Shown here: positions 1 to 7,863 of the stretch, one piece after another
Layout of the letters: every line of letters starts with the position of its first letter
Numbering within the stretch: the stretch's first letter is position 1
Assembly: GCF_000426545.1 (NCBI RefSeq)
Contig: NZ_AUFO01000007.1
Span: forward strand, 186,001-250,000
DNA: 64,000 nt
DNA from: Paenibacillus massiliensis subsp. panacisoli DSM 21345
Lineage (GTDB): Bacteria; Bacillota; Bacilli; Paenibacillales; Paenibacillaceae
Direction: 5' to 3'
Position numbers and translations under genes: made by a program
Notes under the pieces: generated by a model
The model's database searches: none
What the model was told of the DNA's origin: nothing
Seen by the model: only the letters and a program-made list of their open reading frames with translations

Positions 1-778
1 CTGGGATGAAGGTCCCGATGTCGGTGGAAGCCTGGGACCCTATCAGCAGAGCTCCAGGCTCTGGAAGTACGAGGCCGCCATGAAGGAGCTTGCGGCAGTA
101 GACCTTCTCTTTCCATGCTTTTGCAGCCGCGCTGATCTGGCAGATGTCGTGCACGCTCCGCATGGCTTGACCCGTGAAGGTCCTCGTTACCCCGGAACCT
201 GCCGTACACTTACCCTGGAGCAAGCTGCGGCTAAGACCAAGCAAAAGGGCCCCTCCTATCGCATACGGGTGGACAGGTTGCCTTCAGACGAAATTCTTTT
301 TGTGGATGCCATGGAAGGGGTAACAACATTTCCTGCAGGCTACGGCGGGGATTTTATCATCAAACGGGCAGATGGGATGTACTCCTACCAGTTAGCTGTT
401 GTAGTGGACGATGCTGACATGCAGATTACAGATGTATTACGGGGAAATGACCTGCTAGATTCCACCCCAAGACAGCTTATGCTATATGCTGCTCTTGGGC
501 TGACTCCTCCACGATTCACCCATGTGCCGCTTGTATATGGCCCTGATGGACGAAGATTAGCCAAACGGCATGGAGGAATCTTTCTTCAAGCGGCACGCAG
601 CCGAGGAATTCGGCCGGAGCAAATCGTAGGCTGGCTAGCTTACCTGAGCGGGCTGCTCGAATACCCTGAGCCTGTCGCGGCCACTGAGCTTATCGCTCAC
701 TTCGACCTCGACAGGCTGACAAGAGAAGCTATCCACCTGTCTAGTGAAGATTTGCAGCGACTCCAGACAGCACTGTAG
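1..778 (+). CDS. gluQRS: Glutamyl-Q tRNA(Asp) synthetase (3' part)
   Basis: The open frame runs in from the left edge without a stop, so the gene starts outside the window and the first visible ATG (80) is internal. The visible start has a class I glutamate-tRNA synthetase-like stretch (WDEGPDVGG, then [10 protein letters not shown]). A CFCSR pair and a later PGTC fit the zinc site of the family, and LAKRHGG sits at the KMSKS position. The short C-terminus, with no anticodon-binding domain, separates it from GltX. GluQ-RS attaches glutamate to queuosine in tRNA-Asp. Family assignment is firm; substrate is inferred from the family. Confidence 0.9.
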   Translation, partial: WDEGPDVGGSLGPYQQSSRLWKYEAAMKELAAVDLLFPCFCSRADLADVVHAPHGLTREGPRYPGTCRTLTLEQAAAKTKQKGPSYRIRVDRLPSDEILFVDAMEGVTTFPAGYGGDFIIKRADGMYSYQLAVVVDDADMQITDVLRGNDLLDSTPRQLMLYAALGLTPPRFTHVPLVYGPDGRRLAKRHGGIFLQAARSRGIRPEQIVGWLAYLSGLLEYPEPVAATELIAHFDLDRLTREAIHLSSEDLQRLQTAL

Positions 779-877
779 AGTGACTTCCACTTTAGCAGTA
801 TTTATACTGTTGGATTCCTTTCAGTCAAGCCTGCTTGAGCAACTTTAGAGCAATCAAGCGTTACAGCAATGTATAGG

Positions 878-1699
878 CTAAAATAAGAGGGACTCTGCCC
901 CATCAATGACAATTTGCGAGCCAGTAATATGTGAGGACTGCTCCGAAGCCAGGAAGGTAACCAGATCAGCAACATTCTTCGGTTGGCCAGGACCATCCGC
1001 CAGTGGCTGTCCACCCTCAGGGAATTCTACCGGAATAACAATTTCCTTCAGCCCGTCCGTCTTATCAGTAGTCTCATCAATGTTCGTGGCAATCGCACCC
1101 GGGCAGATGACGTTGACGCGAATTTTGGATTTAGCCAGTTCCAAAGCTGCCATCTTGGCAAACGCCGTCTGAGCTGCCTTGGAGGTGCTGTAAGCTGTCA
1201 TGCCAAAGCTAGTGAACCGCTGATTCCCATTGATCGAGCTCGTAATGATTATACTTCCGCCACCTCGTGCCTTGAGATGGGGAACAGCATATTTTACTGT
1301 CAGGAAGGTACCATCCAGATTAATATTGAGCGTCTTCCGCCAATCCTCCAGTGACAGCTCCTCAATCGGCGCAAGCACCCCGTTGATTCCAGCATTAGCA
1401 AATACAATATCCAGCCCGCCGAACAACTCCACCGTCTCCAGCACAGCTCTCTCCAGCCGTTGTGAGTCTGAGATATCCACATCGAACGCGCGTGCAGCAC
1501 CAGGACTGAAGCTGTTGATCTCCTGCTCAGTAACTGCCGTACGCTCATTAATCAGGTCAAAGAGCGCTACCTTTGCTCCCTCACGAGCCATCTGGATCGC
1601 TGTAGCTTTGCCTATGCCGGAGCCAGCTCCAGTAATAATTGCTATTTTGCCCTCAAACCGTGGGCCATGCACTGCAGGAAAGTCCACTGGAAACATCAT
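878..1699 (-). CDS. SDR family NAD(P)-dependent oxidoreductase
   Basis: Classical short-chain dehydrogenase of 273 residues. The Rossmann glycine motif TGAGSGIG is near residue 23, NAG is near 103, and the catalytic set includes Ser (SIIITSS) and YSTSK. The C-terminus ends in a typical substrate-loop and IVIDGAES region. Asp at the end of strand 2 (ALFDL) suggests NAD rather than NADP. The start has AAAGGAGCG upstream. It stands alone between gluQRS and the secretion locus, so the substrate cannot be inferred. Confidence 0.88.
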   Translation of the reverse strand: MMFPVDFPAVHGPRFEGKIAIITGAGSGIGKATAIQMAREGAKVALFDLINERTAVTEQEINSFSPGAARAFDVDISDSQRLERAVLETVELFGGLDIVFANAGINGVLAPIEELSLEDWRKTLNINLDGTFLTVKYAVPHLKARGGGSIIITSSINGNQRFTSFGMTAYSTSKAAQTAFAKMAALELAKSKIRVNVICPGAIATNIDETTDKTDGLKEIVIPVEFPEGGQPLADGPGQPKNVADLVTFLASEQSSHITGSQIVIDGAESLLF

Positions 1700-1826
1700 A
1701 TGTATACACGCTCCTTTGCCATTATTAGCATTCTGTATTCAAGATTACCCAAAATAGCATGGATTATAATCAACTCATTAGTGGATGGTCTTATTGCGGA
1801 TGCTTAAACCACATTAGGGACGGCAA

Positions 1827-1864
1827 AGAGCACCGAAATAGCCTGTCAGCTCTCCGGTGCTCTC
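1827..1864 (-). terminator. Hairpin downstream of the PP2C gene
   Basis: GAGCACCG and CGGTGCTC form a stem around an 18-19 nt loop just after the PP2C stop. The T-tract is poor, so terminator function is only likely. Confidence 0.4.
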
Positions 1865-1902
1865 ACTTGTACTTATCATGTTCCGTAACTTTCCCGTATA
1901 AC

Positions 1903-2751
1903 CTATGATGTCCCTTGCCAGCCAAGTTCAATGTAGGCTGCGTCATCATCCAGTCCATTTGTATGTCGCGCATCTAGCAGGACCTGGATTTGATCATCTG
2001 GTAGCCAGTCTCGAATAGCATCCAGGTCAGACAGCCCATCCGTGTACATTTGGAGACGGATTGAATCCTTGGGGGATAGCTTGAATTCCTGCCAGTGCGG
2101 TTCGCCCCCGACAGGGCCCCGAGCAGAAGACCAGCGCTCTCCCGTCTGGAAGGAGCCACGGAACATATGCTCCAGTTCCTGATCTCCCTGCCATAATCGC
2201 AGACGTGAATCCCCCTGCCAGGCGAGAATCATACGCCCCTTCTTACCGCTGCGAGCTGGAAGTTCGATTTTTCCACATATGTACATCGACTGACTGCCTT
2301 GCTTGCGCTTGTCCTCCAGCACATTTCGGAGCATCTCCGATACATGAGACAACGACTCGGCTGCCAGTTCGCTTGCTGCGTCTGCTGCGAGTGATTTCAG
2401 ATAGGACTTGAATCTGGCGGGGGTAATGTCGCTCTCGCGCTCCATCCAGTCCAGCAGAGATGAGCCCAGAAAACGGGCTGCGAAATCTCCGCGATAGCTC
2501 ATGCCCACCCCGTCACATACAACAAAGCTGCAGCTCCCGTCCTTAATCCGAATAGCCGCAAAATCCTGGCCGCTCTCTCCTACACTGATAGATTCCGCTG
2601 CCCGTCCATAACCATAGCGACAGTAGAACCGGCTTTGAATTGAGGTCAATGGTTGCTCTCCCATCTGGGAGCTGATGTATTCAAATGATGTTCCCTTCTG
2701 CTCCTGCTCTCTACGCTTCTTCAAGGATAACAGTGACAGCAATGGCCTCAT
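1903..2751 (-). CDS. PP2C-type Ser/Thr phosphatase of a TerY-P-like triad
   Basis: About 282 residues with PP2C hallmarks: DFAAIRIKDG, then VVCDGVGMSYRGDFAARF (metal-binding Asp-Gly), MILAWQGDSRLRLW in the middle and YTDGLSDLDA and DDDAAYIEL near the end. The chosen ATG (2751) lies 9 nt from AAGGAGG; the TTG two codons upstream is too close. It begins 14 nt after the VWA gene, so it is co-transcribed with the kinase and VWA genes. Likely role: dephosphorylation of targets of the neighbouring kinase. The family call is from motifs; the pairing is inference from the operon. Confidence 0.82.
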   Translation of the reverse strand: MRPLLSLLSLKKRREQEQKGTSFEYISSQMGEQPLTSIQSRFYCRYGYGRAAESISVGESGQDFAAIRIKDGSCSFVVCDGVGMSYRGDFAARFLGSSLLDWMERESDITPARFKSYLKSLAADAASELAAESLSHVSEMLRNVLEDKRKQGSQSMYICGKIELPARSGKKGRMILAWQGDSRLRLWQGDQELEHMFRGSFQTGERWSSARGPVGGEPHWQEFKLSPKDSIRLQMYTDGLSDLDAIRDWLPDDQIQVLLDARHTNGLDDDAAYIELGWQGTS

Positions 2752-2765
2752 AGACAAATACCTCC

Positions 2766-3518
2766 TTACCTCACTGGTGTAGCTGCTGACATTTGAAAAC
2801 CGATGGATATCAGCTCGGCACAGGTACCTGGCAGCATCATGGTGGCCCCTTCACCCAGCTGATAATCTGCTTCATATAGCATTTCACGGTAGCTCTCTGG
2901 CAGCTTGGAGGACATATTGCGCAGCTTGATGGCATGCTCGTCCTTTAGCTCTGTCTCGTCAGTAATCCCCTTCCAGCGACGCGGGTCCGGAATGGGGCTA
3001 TCAAGCAAGCGATCCGATATAAAAATATTCTCCACCAGCACGTTGCCGTCCGGAACACTCATGGACATAATCCGCTTGGCGATTGGCTCCGGATCGTCCC
3101 CTGTCGACACACCATCTGTCATATGGCATACGAGTGGAGCCGGACAATCCTGCATGCTAGGTAGCTCTGCCTGCAATATACGCTCTGCCTGCTGAAAAGC
3201 CTTGGCCGAATCCGAGAAGCGCTTGGGTGTCAGATCAGGCAGTGACCCGATGGCCGCAATCTCATCAATACCCTTGATACCGTTCAGTAGGTCATACACA
3301 TCGTCACTATAGGCCAGAATCGCGATTCGATATCTGGGTGTCAGGCGATTGCCCTTCGTGGAACGAAACACCATCTGTCGTATCGCTAGAGACAGTGCCT
3401 CGTACACCACATCCATTCTGCGCCGTCCATCCATGAGCATATTCATGGACGCACTGATGTCAATCAAATAGATAACCAGAGCCGGAGTTCGTTGGGATGC
3501 TTGTATACTGTAATTCAT
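2766..3518 (-). CDS. VWA domain protein (TerY-like)
   Basis: A von Willebrand factor A fold of 250 residues. The MIDAS motif DISAS (Asp20, Ser22, Ser24) is intact and a second metal-ligand loop reads CHMTDGVSTGDD. No signal peptide or membrane segment is seen, so it is probably cytoplasmic. It lies between a kinase gene (51 bp away) and a PP2C gene (14 bp away). This matches the TerY-P triad (VWA, kinase, PP2C) described from comparative genomics of tellurium-resistance-like systems. Probable role: metal-dependent scaffold for the kinase and phosphatase. Start preceded by GAGGTGACC. Confidence 0.82.
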   Translation of the reverse strand: MNYSIQASQRTPALVIYLIDISASMNMLMDGRRRMDVVYEALSLAIRQMVFRSTKGNRLTPRYRIAILAYSDDVYDLLNGIKGIDEIAAIGSLPDLTPKRFSDSAKAFQQAERILQAELPSMQDCPAPLVCHMTDGVSTGDDPEPIAKRIMSMSVPDGNVLVENIFISDRLLDSPIPDPRRWKGITDETELKDEHAIKLRNMSSKLPESYREMLYEADYQLGEGATMMLPGTCAELISIGFQMSAATPVR

Positions 3519-3569
3519 TGTTTATGGTCACCTCGGTCAGCCATTAATTTCTCTAGTGTCCCGCTCTGG

Positions 3570-5672
3570 TCAGATTTTCGGAAGTCTATAGTCTGAATTC
3601 CCCAAGAAATTATAGATCGAATTCGCCCGATAGCCGACTTCACCTACTGATTTATAATAGCTAGGGTCCTGATTATAGATTTGGAGGAACTGCTTGGCAA
3701 ATGTTTTTGCCTTGTCTGTACGTCCTCCTTCTTGTGAGCTATAAGCCTTGTTATAGATATTAATCAATTCAATAACGTTGGCTTTGCGCTCTGCTGCCAG
3801 TTGCTTTTTACGCGCCTCAGCCGCTGCCTTTTCTTGGGCTACCTTGGCATCGCGTTCCTTCTTCCATGCCAGATAGGACTCATACTTGGCCTGGCGATCA
3901 TATTTATCCTGCAAGGCCTGTTTGTCTGCCTCGGCCTGCTTCTGCTGCTTCTTCACTGCTTCGGCTGCCTCCTTGGCTTTAAGATCAGCTTCAGCCTGTA
4001 GTCGCTTCTGCTCTTCCTCCTCTTGCTTCTTCAGTACAGCTAGCTGAGCTTCCTTGGCTTGATTATCTGCTTCAGCTTGAATACGTGCAGCCTCCTCAGT
4101 CTGTCTGCGCTCCTCTTCCTCCCGAGCAGCCTGCTCCAGCTGAGCTGCAGCCTCCTGTTGCTTGGCATGATCTCGATCTGCCAGAATCTGCACCGTCGGA
4201 ATAGAGGCTACCAGTAGCACCGCTACAGCAGCGGATGTAATCATTACCTTCTTCGACTTGTACCAGGCAGGAGTCTTGGGCTTCTCCACAGGAGGCGGAT
4301 TCAATTCGGCTTCGAGACCATCAATAGCTGCCCGAATCTCAATCTGCAGGGGGCTATCCTCCTCTGTAAAGTGATACAGAGAACGATAGATCTCCAGAGC
4401 TGCCGCGAGCTTGTTCTGCTGCTCCAGCTCACGCGCTTCATCGAATAAGCGATTCATCACACCTTTGTCGCCCCGCATCTCAGCGGAATTAAGTCCCGAC
4501 AAGGCTGCCTTGGCCTCTTCACTCAGGTCCTCAACGGATAGTTGTCTTCCTACTGGGCTTCCAGCCACTACACTTGTCTCTGCAGCCTGTCCTACCCTTT
4601 CGGTGGCATAAGGTACAGGTCTGGATGGCGATGGCTGCCCTGCCACGGAATCGGACAAAGCAAGCTCGTCCGAAGACTTAGCGGCGGCCTGGTTGTTCCC
4701 GCTTGCAGAGCGTGGAGGCACGGATGACATATAGTTCTCCATCCGCAACGAGCTAAGCACCACCAGCCATTCTCCAAAGGTAGGACAGCTACTCAAATCC
4801 TGACTGTCCCAGGCCCGCTCGAACAATTCAGAGACCTTGGTCCCCCAGCGGGTTTGAAGGGATTTCTTCAGTATGTGATAGCGCTCGGATGGACTCTGCA
4901 TTTCATGCTGGTCAAAATAACTCTCGCCCCACGCTTTGTCAACGACAATGGCATCGGACCAGCCCATCATCTCCGCGATGATGACTGCCCCTGCAAAACG
5001 ATCTGCGTAGCCGCTCCACATGCCGCTAGACACCGTTCTGTGTGCAGCATATCCCGGTGAGCCGGCCAGCAAGGAATCAGGCCTGTCCAGCTTGGTGCTG
5101 TACATTTGCTCGACATCCACCAGCTCCACGGGTGATCTTCCATCTGGCAGTTCTACTTCAGAAAAAAACGGAAGCATGACATTGGGAGCAGACAGATCAC
5201 AATGAGCCAGACCGCGCTGCTCCATAGATGAACCAATGCCGGCCAGCGACTTCGCCAATGCGAGGCTCTCAGCAGGGGTGAGCACCCGTTGCTCTGTAAT
5301 GCAGTCGAACCATGTCATACCATGGACCCATGGCATGAGGACCGCATACAGCAAATCCGGCTGCGCGGCAATTAAGTCTCCGTTTCTTTCGGGAGTGAGC
5401 ACGTCTCTTTTGCAGACCTGCAGGCCAGGGATATTTCCGTAGGCTTCCATGTGCTCCGATTGGTATACCATGGAAGGTATACGGAACTTAGGAAAAAATA
5501 CCTTTAACGCTTTGGCTTCATGAAGCTCTCCATTAGGTGCAAGCAATTGATAGACAATTCCCTGTCGACCTGCCTGCGCGTAAGCAATACCAGGTGCTGC
5601 AGGATGGCTGCCGACAACGTACCTCTTTCCATTAATCAGCAATTCATCCCCAGGGTTGGGTTGAAAAGACAT
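3570..5672 (-). CDS. Membrane Ser/Thr protein kinase with coiled-coil tail
   Basis: A 700-residue protein. The N-terminal kinase domain has a Gly-rich loop near 34-41, ALKVF with Lys57, the catalytic loop HCDLSAPN (Asp159, Asn164) and DVE (Asp186) in place of DFG, so phosphotransfer looks possible. A disordered Ser/Pro stretch follows (about 320-370), then a helical TPR-like part (about 395-455). One membrane helix lies near 476-497, followed by a long Glu/Lys/Ala/Gln coiled coil (about 498-640) and a short globular end. Kinase inside, tail outside is the expected topology. It heads an operon with the VWA and PP2C genes, separated by a terminator from the WXG100 gene. The layout resembles EssB/YukC of T7SSb, which is a pseudokinase. 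Confidence 0.85.
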   Translation of the reverse strand: MSFQPNPGDELLINGKRYVVGSHPAAPGIAYAQAGRQGIVYQLLAPNGELHEAKALKVFFPKFRIPSMVYQSEHMEAYGNIPGLQVCKRDVLTPERNGDLIAAQPDLLYAVLMPWVHGMTWFDCITEQRVLTPAESLALAKSLAGIGSSMEQRGLAHCDLSAPNVMLPFFSEVELPDGRSPVELVDVEQMYSTKLDRPDSLLAGSPGYAAHRTVSSGMWSGYADRFAGAVIIAEMMGWSDAIVVDKAWGESYFDQHEMQSPSERYHILKKSLQTRWGTKVSELFERAWDSQDLSSCPTFGEWLVVLSSLRMENYMSSVPPRSASGNNQAAAKSSDELALSDSVAGQPSPSRPVPYATERVGQAAETSVVAGSPVGRQLSVEDLSEEAKAALSGLNSAEMRGDKGVMNRLFDEARELEQQNKLAAALEIYRSLYHFTEEDSPLQIEIRAAIDGLEAELNPPPVEKPKTPAWYKSKKVMITSAAVAVLLVASIPTVQILADRDHAKQQEAAAQLEQAAREEEERRQTEEAARIQAEADNQAKEAQLAVLKKQEEEEQKRLQAEADLKAKEAAEAVKKQQKQAEADKQALQDKYDRQAKYESYLAWKKERDAKVAQEKAAAEARKKQLAAERKANVIELINIYNKAYSSQEGGRTDKAKTFAKQFLQIYNQDPSYYKSVGEVGYRANSIYNFLGNSDYRLPKI

Positions 5673-5704
5673 TCGACATCCCTCTCTTTTACTTCGATCG
5701 GTAG

Positions 5705-5739
5705 GTTATACATGACTGTAGAGGATTGCTCATCCTCTA
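5705..5739 (-). promoter_or_regulatory. Candidate promoter and operator of the kinase operon
   Basis: A TATAAC -10-like hexamer (5705-5710, minus strand) lies just downstream of a perfect inverted repeat, TAGAGGAT-TGCTC-ATCCTCTA (5719-5739). The repeat sits where the -35 to -10 spacer would be, which fits an operator. No good -35 is visible. Confidence 0.35.
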
Positions 5740-5791
5740 GCATGTCAGAATCCACTTTAATGATGGTGTATGCTTAAATGACAATGTATGG

Positions 5792-5830
5792 CAAGAAAAC
5801 CGGGTGTCCTAAGAGCGCCCGGTTTTCTTG
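5792..5830. terminator. Strong terminator between the WXG100 gene and the kinase operon
   Basis: CAAGAAAACCGGG (5792-5804) pairs perfectly with CCCGGTTTTCTTG (5818-5830). The A- and T-rich ends make it usable in both directions. It splits the locus into a secretion unit and a kinase-VWA-PP2C unit. Confidence 0.85.
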
Positions 5831-5982
5831 CTTGCAGCCTATCGCCGATCTAACGATCAGCCTATGCTGCTCCATACATCCATTGTACAACAGGCCTCCC
5901 GCCGTGAACACATGCGAGGTGTTCAGCACCAGCTTGACTCTGTATCTTTAAGTAGGTGCAACTACGGCTAACAGAAGCACTG

Positions 5983-6258
5983 TTACTTCGCTTGGTCCAC
6001 TGTACGGAATTTATTGGCAATAGCAGTCAGCTCTTGGCTGATGCTGTTCAATGTTTGAACGAACAATTGCATTTGCTTGCTAGCTTCCTGGAACTCCTGG
6101 AAGAAGCGTTGCTTTGTCATACCTTCCCATTGGCCTTCCATGCCTTGAATGGATTGTGTCAGGCTGGAAACGATCTGCTGACTTTGCTCGCCACTTTGTT
6201 TAAATTGGTTCGCCACCTGATCTACTTGTTCTGGTGTAATTAAAATACGTCCTGCCAT
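5983..6258 (-). CDS. WXG100 family protein, EsxA-like
   Basis: A 91-residue helical-hairpin protein with the WEG motif at Trp44-Gly46 between two amphipathic helices, exactly the WXG100 layout. These small proteins are exported as dimers by type VII systems. The start MAGRILITPEQ (6258) is set by AAGGAGGA upstream; an ATG further upstream lacks a ribosome site. It has its own promoter (6325-6354) and the last position in the secretion unit. The usual C-terminal YxxxD/E export signal is not obvious; the tail reads FRTVDQAK. Confidence 0.9.
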   Translation of the reverse strand: MAGRILITPEQVDQVANQFKQSGEQSQQIVSSLTQSIQGMEGQWEGMTKQRFFQEFQEASKQMQLFVQTLNSISQELTAIANKFRTVDQAK

Positions 6259-6324
6259 GGAATGAATCCTCCTTGTTGAGTTAAATTGATTTGGATGAAA
6301 ATGTTGGGAATCGAACTGGTTCAA

Positions 6325-6354
6325 ATTGTACTATAACCTTTTTTCAGATGACAA
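6325..6354 (-). promoter_or_regulatory. Sigma-A promoter of the WXG100 gene
   Basis: TTGTCA (6349-6354) and TACAAT (6325-6330), 18 bp apart on the minus strand. It would let the secreted protein be made independently of the motor genes. Confidence 0.6.
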
Positions 6355-6477
6355 AAGGCAAAAGACCTAATCCTTATTACCCCATTTCCCTCACATAAAA
6401 CACATCTTTAGTAACTTTTAGGAGACGGCAGGTCCCATATGACTGCAAGCTGGCATTAGATAAAAGTGAATCAAAGC

Positions 6478-7017
6478 TTAGCTTTGTGCAGCTGCATGTT
6501 CATTACGTATGAATGCTGGATCGGAGAAATGCCAGTCGCTAGGCTGCTCCAAAGACGCTTGTCGCAGAATATCACCGTGCAGATCAACCGCACGATACTC
6601 GGCTCCTCTAATGACGGTCATGACAGACGAGGGGTCTGAAATATTCATCATTCGTTCACCCTGCTCGGTCAGCAAGGCGGATGTTCCTGAGAAGGAATGT
6701 CTGAACATCGTAGCTGGCCGGGCTTGGCTGGAGTGGGCAAAGGACAAGATGGTGCTGTACTGATGATCTGCAGTCTGGAATTGATCGGCCTTGGTGTTCA
6801 GCTGAGTCCCCATCGTCCGAAGACTGGAATGAATGTGCTCGGAAAGCCTCCTGGCCTGCTGCCATTGCCGCAACACGTCCTCACGGGCAGAGGTCTCCCA
6901 GCTCATGGATTGAAGTGCCCTTTCCAATTCAGATGTCAAATGTTGAATCTGCTCCGCCGCGTTGTGTAGCTGACTGCTAAGCGTTCGAAGCACATCCGGT
7001 TCTACACGAATGCGCAT
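6478..7017 (-). CDS. WXG-like protein, possible secretion partner
   Basis: 179 residues. The first 100 form two helices with a bend at SWETSARED (Trp40), resembling WXG100 with Thr in place of Gly. The C-terminal 80 residues are unrelated to known domains by eye. The start is MRIRVEPD at 7017, supported by AAGGTGATAG; the longer frame start lacks a site. It lies 5 bp after the preceding gene and therefore in the motor operon. It could be a longer substrate or a heterodimer partner of the WXG100 protein. Confidence 0.65.
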   Translation of the reverse strand: MRIRVEPDVLRTLSSQLHNAAEQIQHLTSELERALQSMSWETSAREDVLRQWQQARRLSEHIHSSLRTMGTQLNTKADQFQTADHQYSTILSFAHSSQARPATMFRHSFSGTSALLTEQGERMMNISDPSSVMTVIRGAEYRAVDLHGDILRQASLEQPSDWHFSDPAFIRNEHAAAQS

Positions 7018-7022
7018 GTCTA

Positions 7023-7847
7023 TCACCTTTCTTCTGTCCCTGCAGACTGTCTTAACCAATCAAGGAGTAATGCCAAAAACTGCTCCTGCGTCGTTAATGT
7101 AGCAATCAACCAATCCCCGTTACCGACTGAGCTCATCCGATACAGCCAGCTCATGGAACCACATACCGTAAAGGCTGCACGCTGTGATTCCCATTCCTGT
7201 CCGTTCCATACCAGAAGGGTAAGCTCCCCTTCAGACACCTTGGAACAGAGCGTCTTGGCCAGCATAGCTGCTCCCTCGGGATCACCACTGGCTTCGGTCA
7301 GCATGGCACGAATTACTTCTGTGTTGTTTTTATCGGCCAGCTTATTAATTTCGTGAAATCTTTTTTGGGAGAACATTAGAGCCGGGGATTCGGCTGGCAC
7401 CTGTTCACGCCATCCCATCTTCTCAATGATTGTTTCACAGGCGTTCTCTACATCACCAAGCTCACTTAAGCGGTACTCATCTTCATCCGACTGCGCGAGC
7501 TCTACAACCTTCTCGTTCGTGCAATGAAGATAGCCCTCAAATCGCCTGCCATCCCTCGTATACTCGATTAGACATGCTCTTCTGGATAGTCCGGCAATAG
7601 CAACTCTTGAGAAGACGGTCGGCGGAATTGCCAGCTCGCCCCCCTCTTCCATCTGCCGCAGATAACCCTTCTCCAGCAATGACGTCTTTACCTCTTCCCA
7701 TTCTCGGGTTAGCTCCTCAGCAAGATATCCCTGAAATGGATCTTCCACGCCCAGCAGTCTCTCCGATCCAAGTACACCTGCCAGAAAAAACAGCTCCTTG
7801 GATTTCAGATGTATCATTTTTTGTTGGGATACTTCAAACGTTAACAT
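7023..7847 (-). CDS. Uncharacterised protein of the type VII locus (EspG-like position)
   Basis: 274 residues, mixed alpha/beta, no signal or membrane segment. The start at 7847 is fixed by GGGGAGGTGGC 5-6 nt upstream. It lies between the EccC/EssC motor and a WXG-like protein. In actinobacterial ESX loci a soluble chaperone of similar size (EspG) occurs near the substrate genes, and the C-terminal half has a comparable run of strands ending in a Leu-rich helix. That comparison is weak and the family is not recognised from motifs. Confidence 0.6.
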   Translation of the reverse strand: MLTFEVSQQKMIHLKSKELFFLAGVLGSERLLGVEDPFQGYLAEELTREWEEVKTSLLEKGYLRQMEEGGELAIPPTVFSRVAIAGLSRRACLIEYTRDGRRFEGYLHCTNEKVVELAQSDEDEYRLSELGDVENACETIIEKMGWREQVPAESPALMFSQKRFHEINKLADKNNTEVIRAMLTEASGDPEGAAMLAKTLCSKVSEGELTLLVWNGQEWESQRAAFTVCGSMSWLYRMSSVGNGDWLIATLTTQEQFLALLLDWLRQSAGTEER

Positions 7848-7863
7848 TATGTGCCACCTCCCC

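Noticed and set aside
878..1757. Plus-strand frames across the SDR gene
   Set aside because: Antisense shadows; the minus-strand protein has all SDR motifs.
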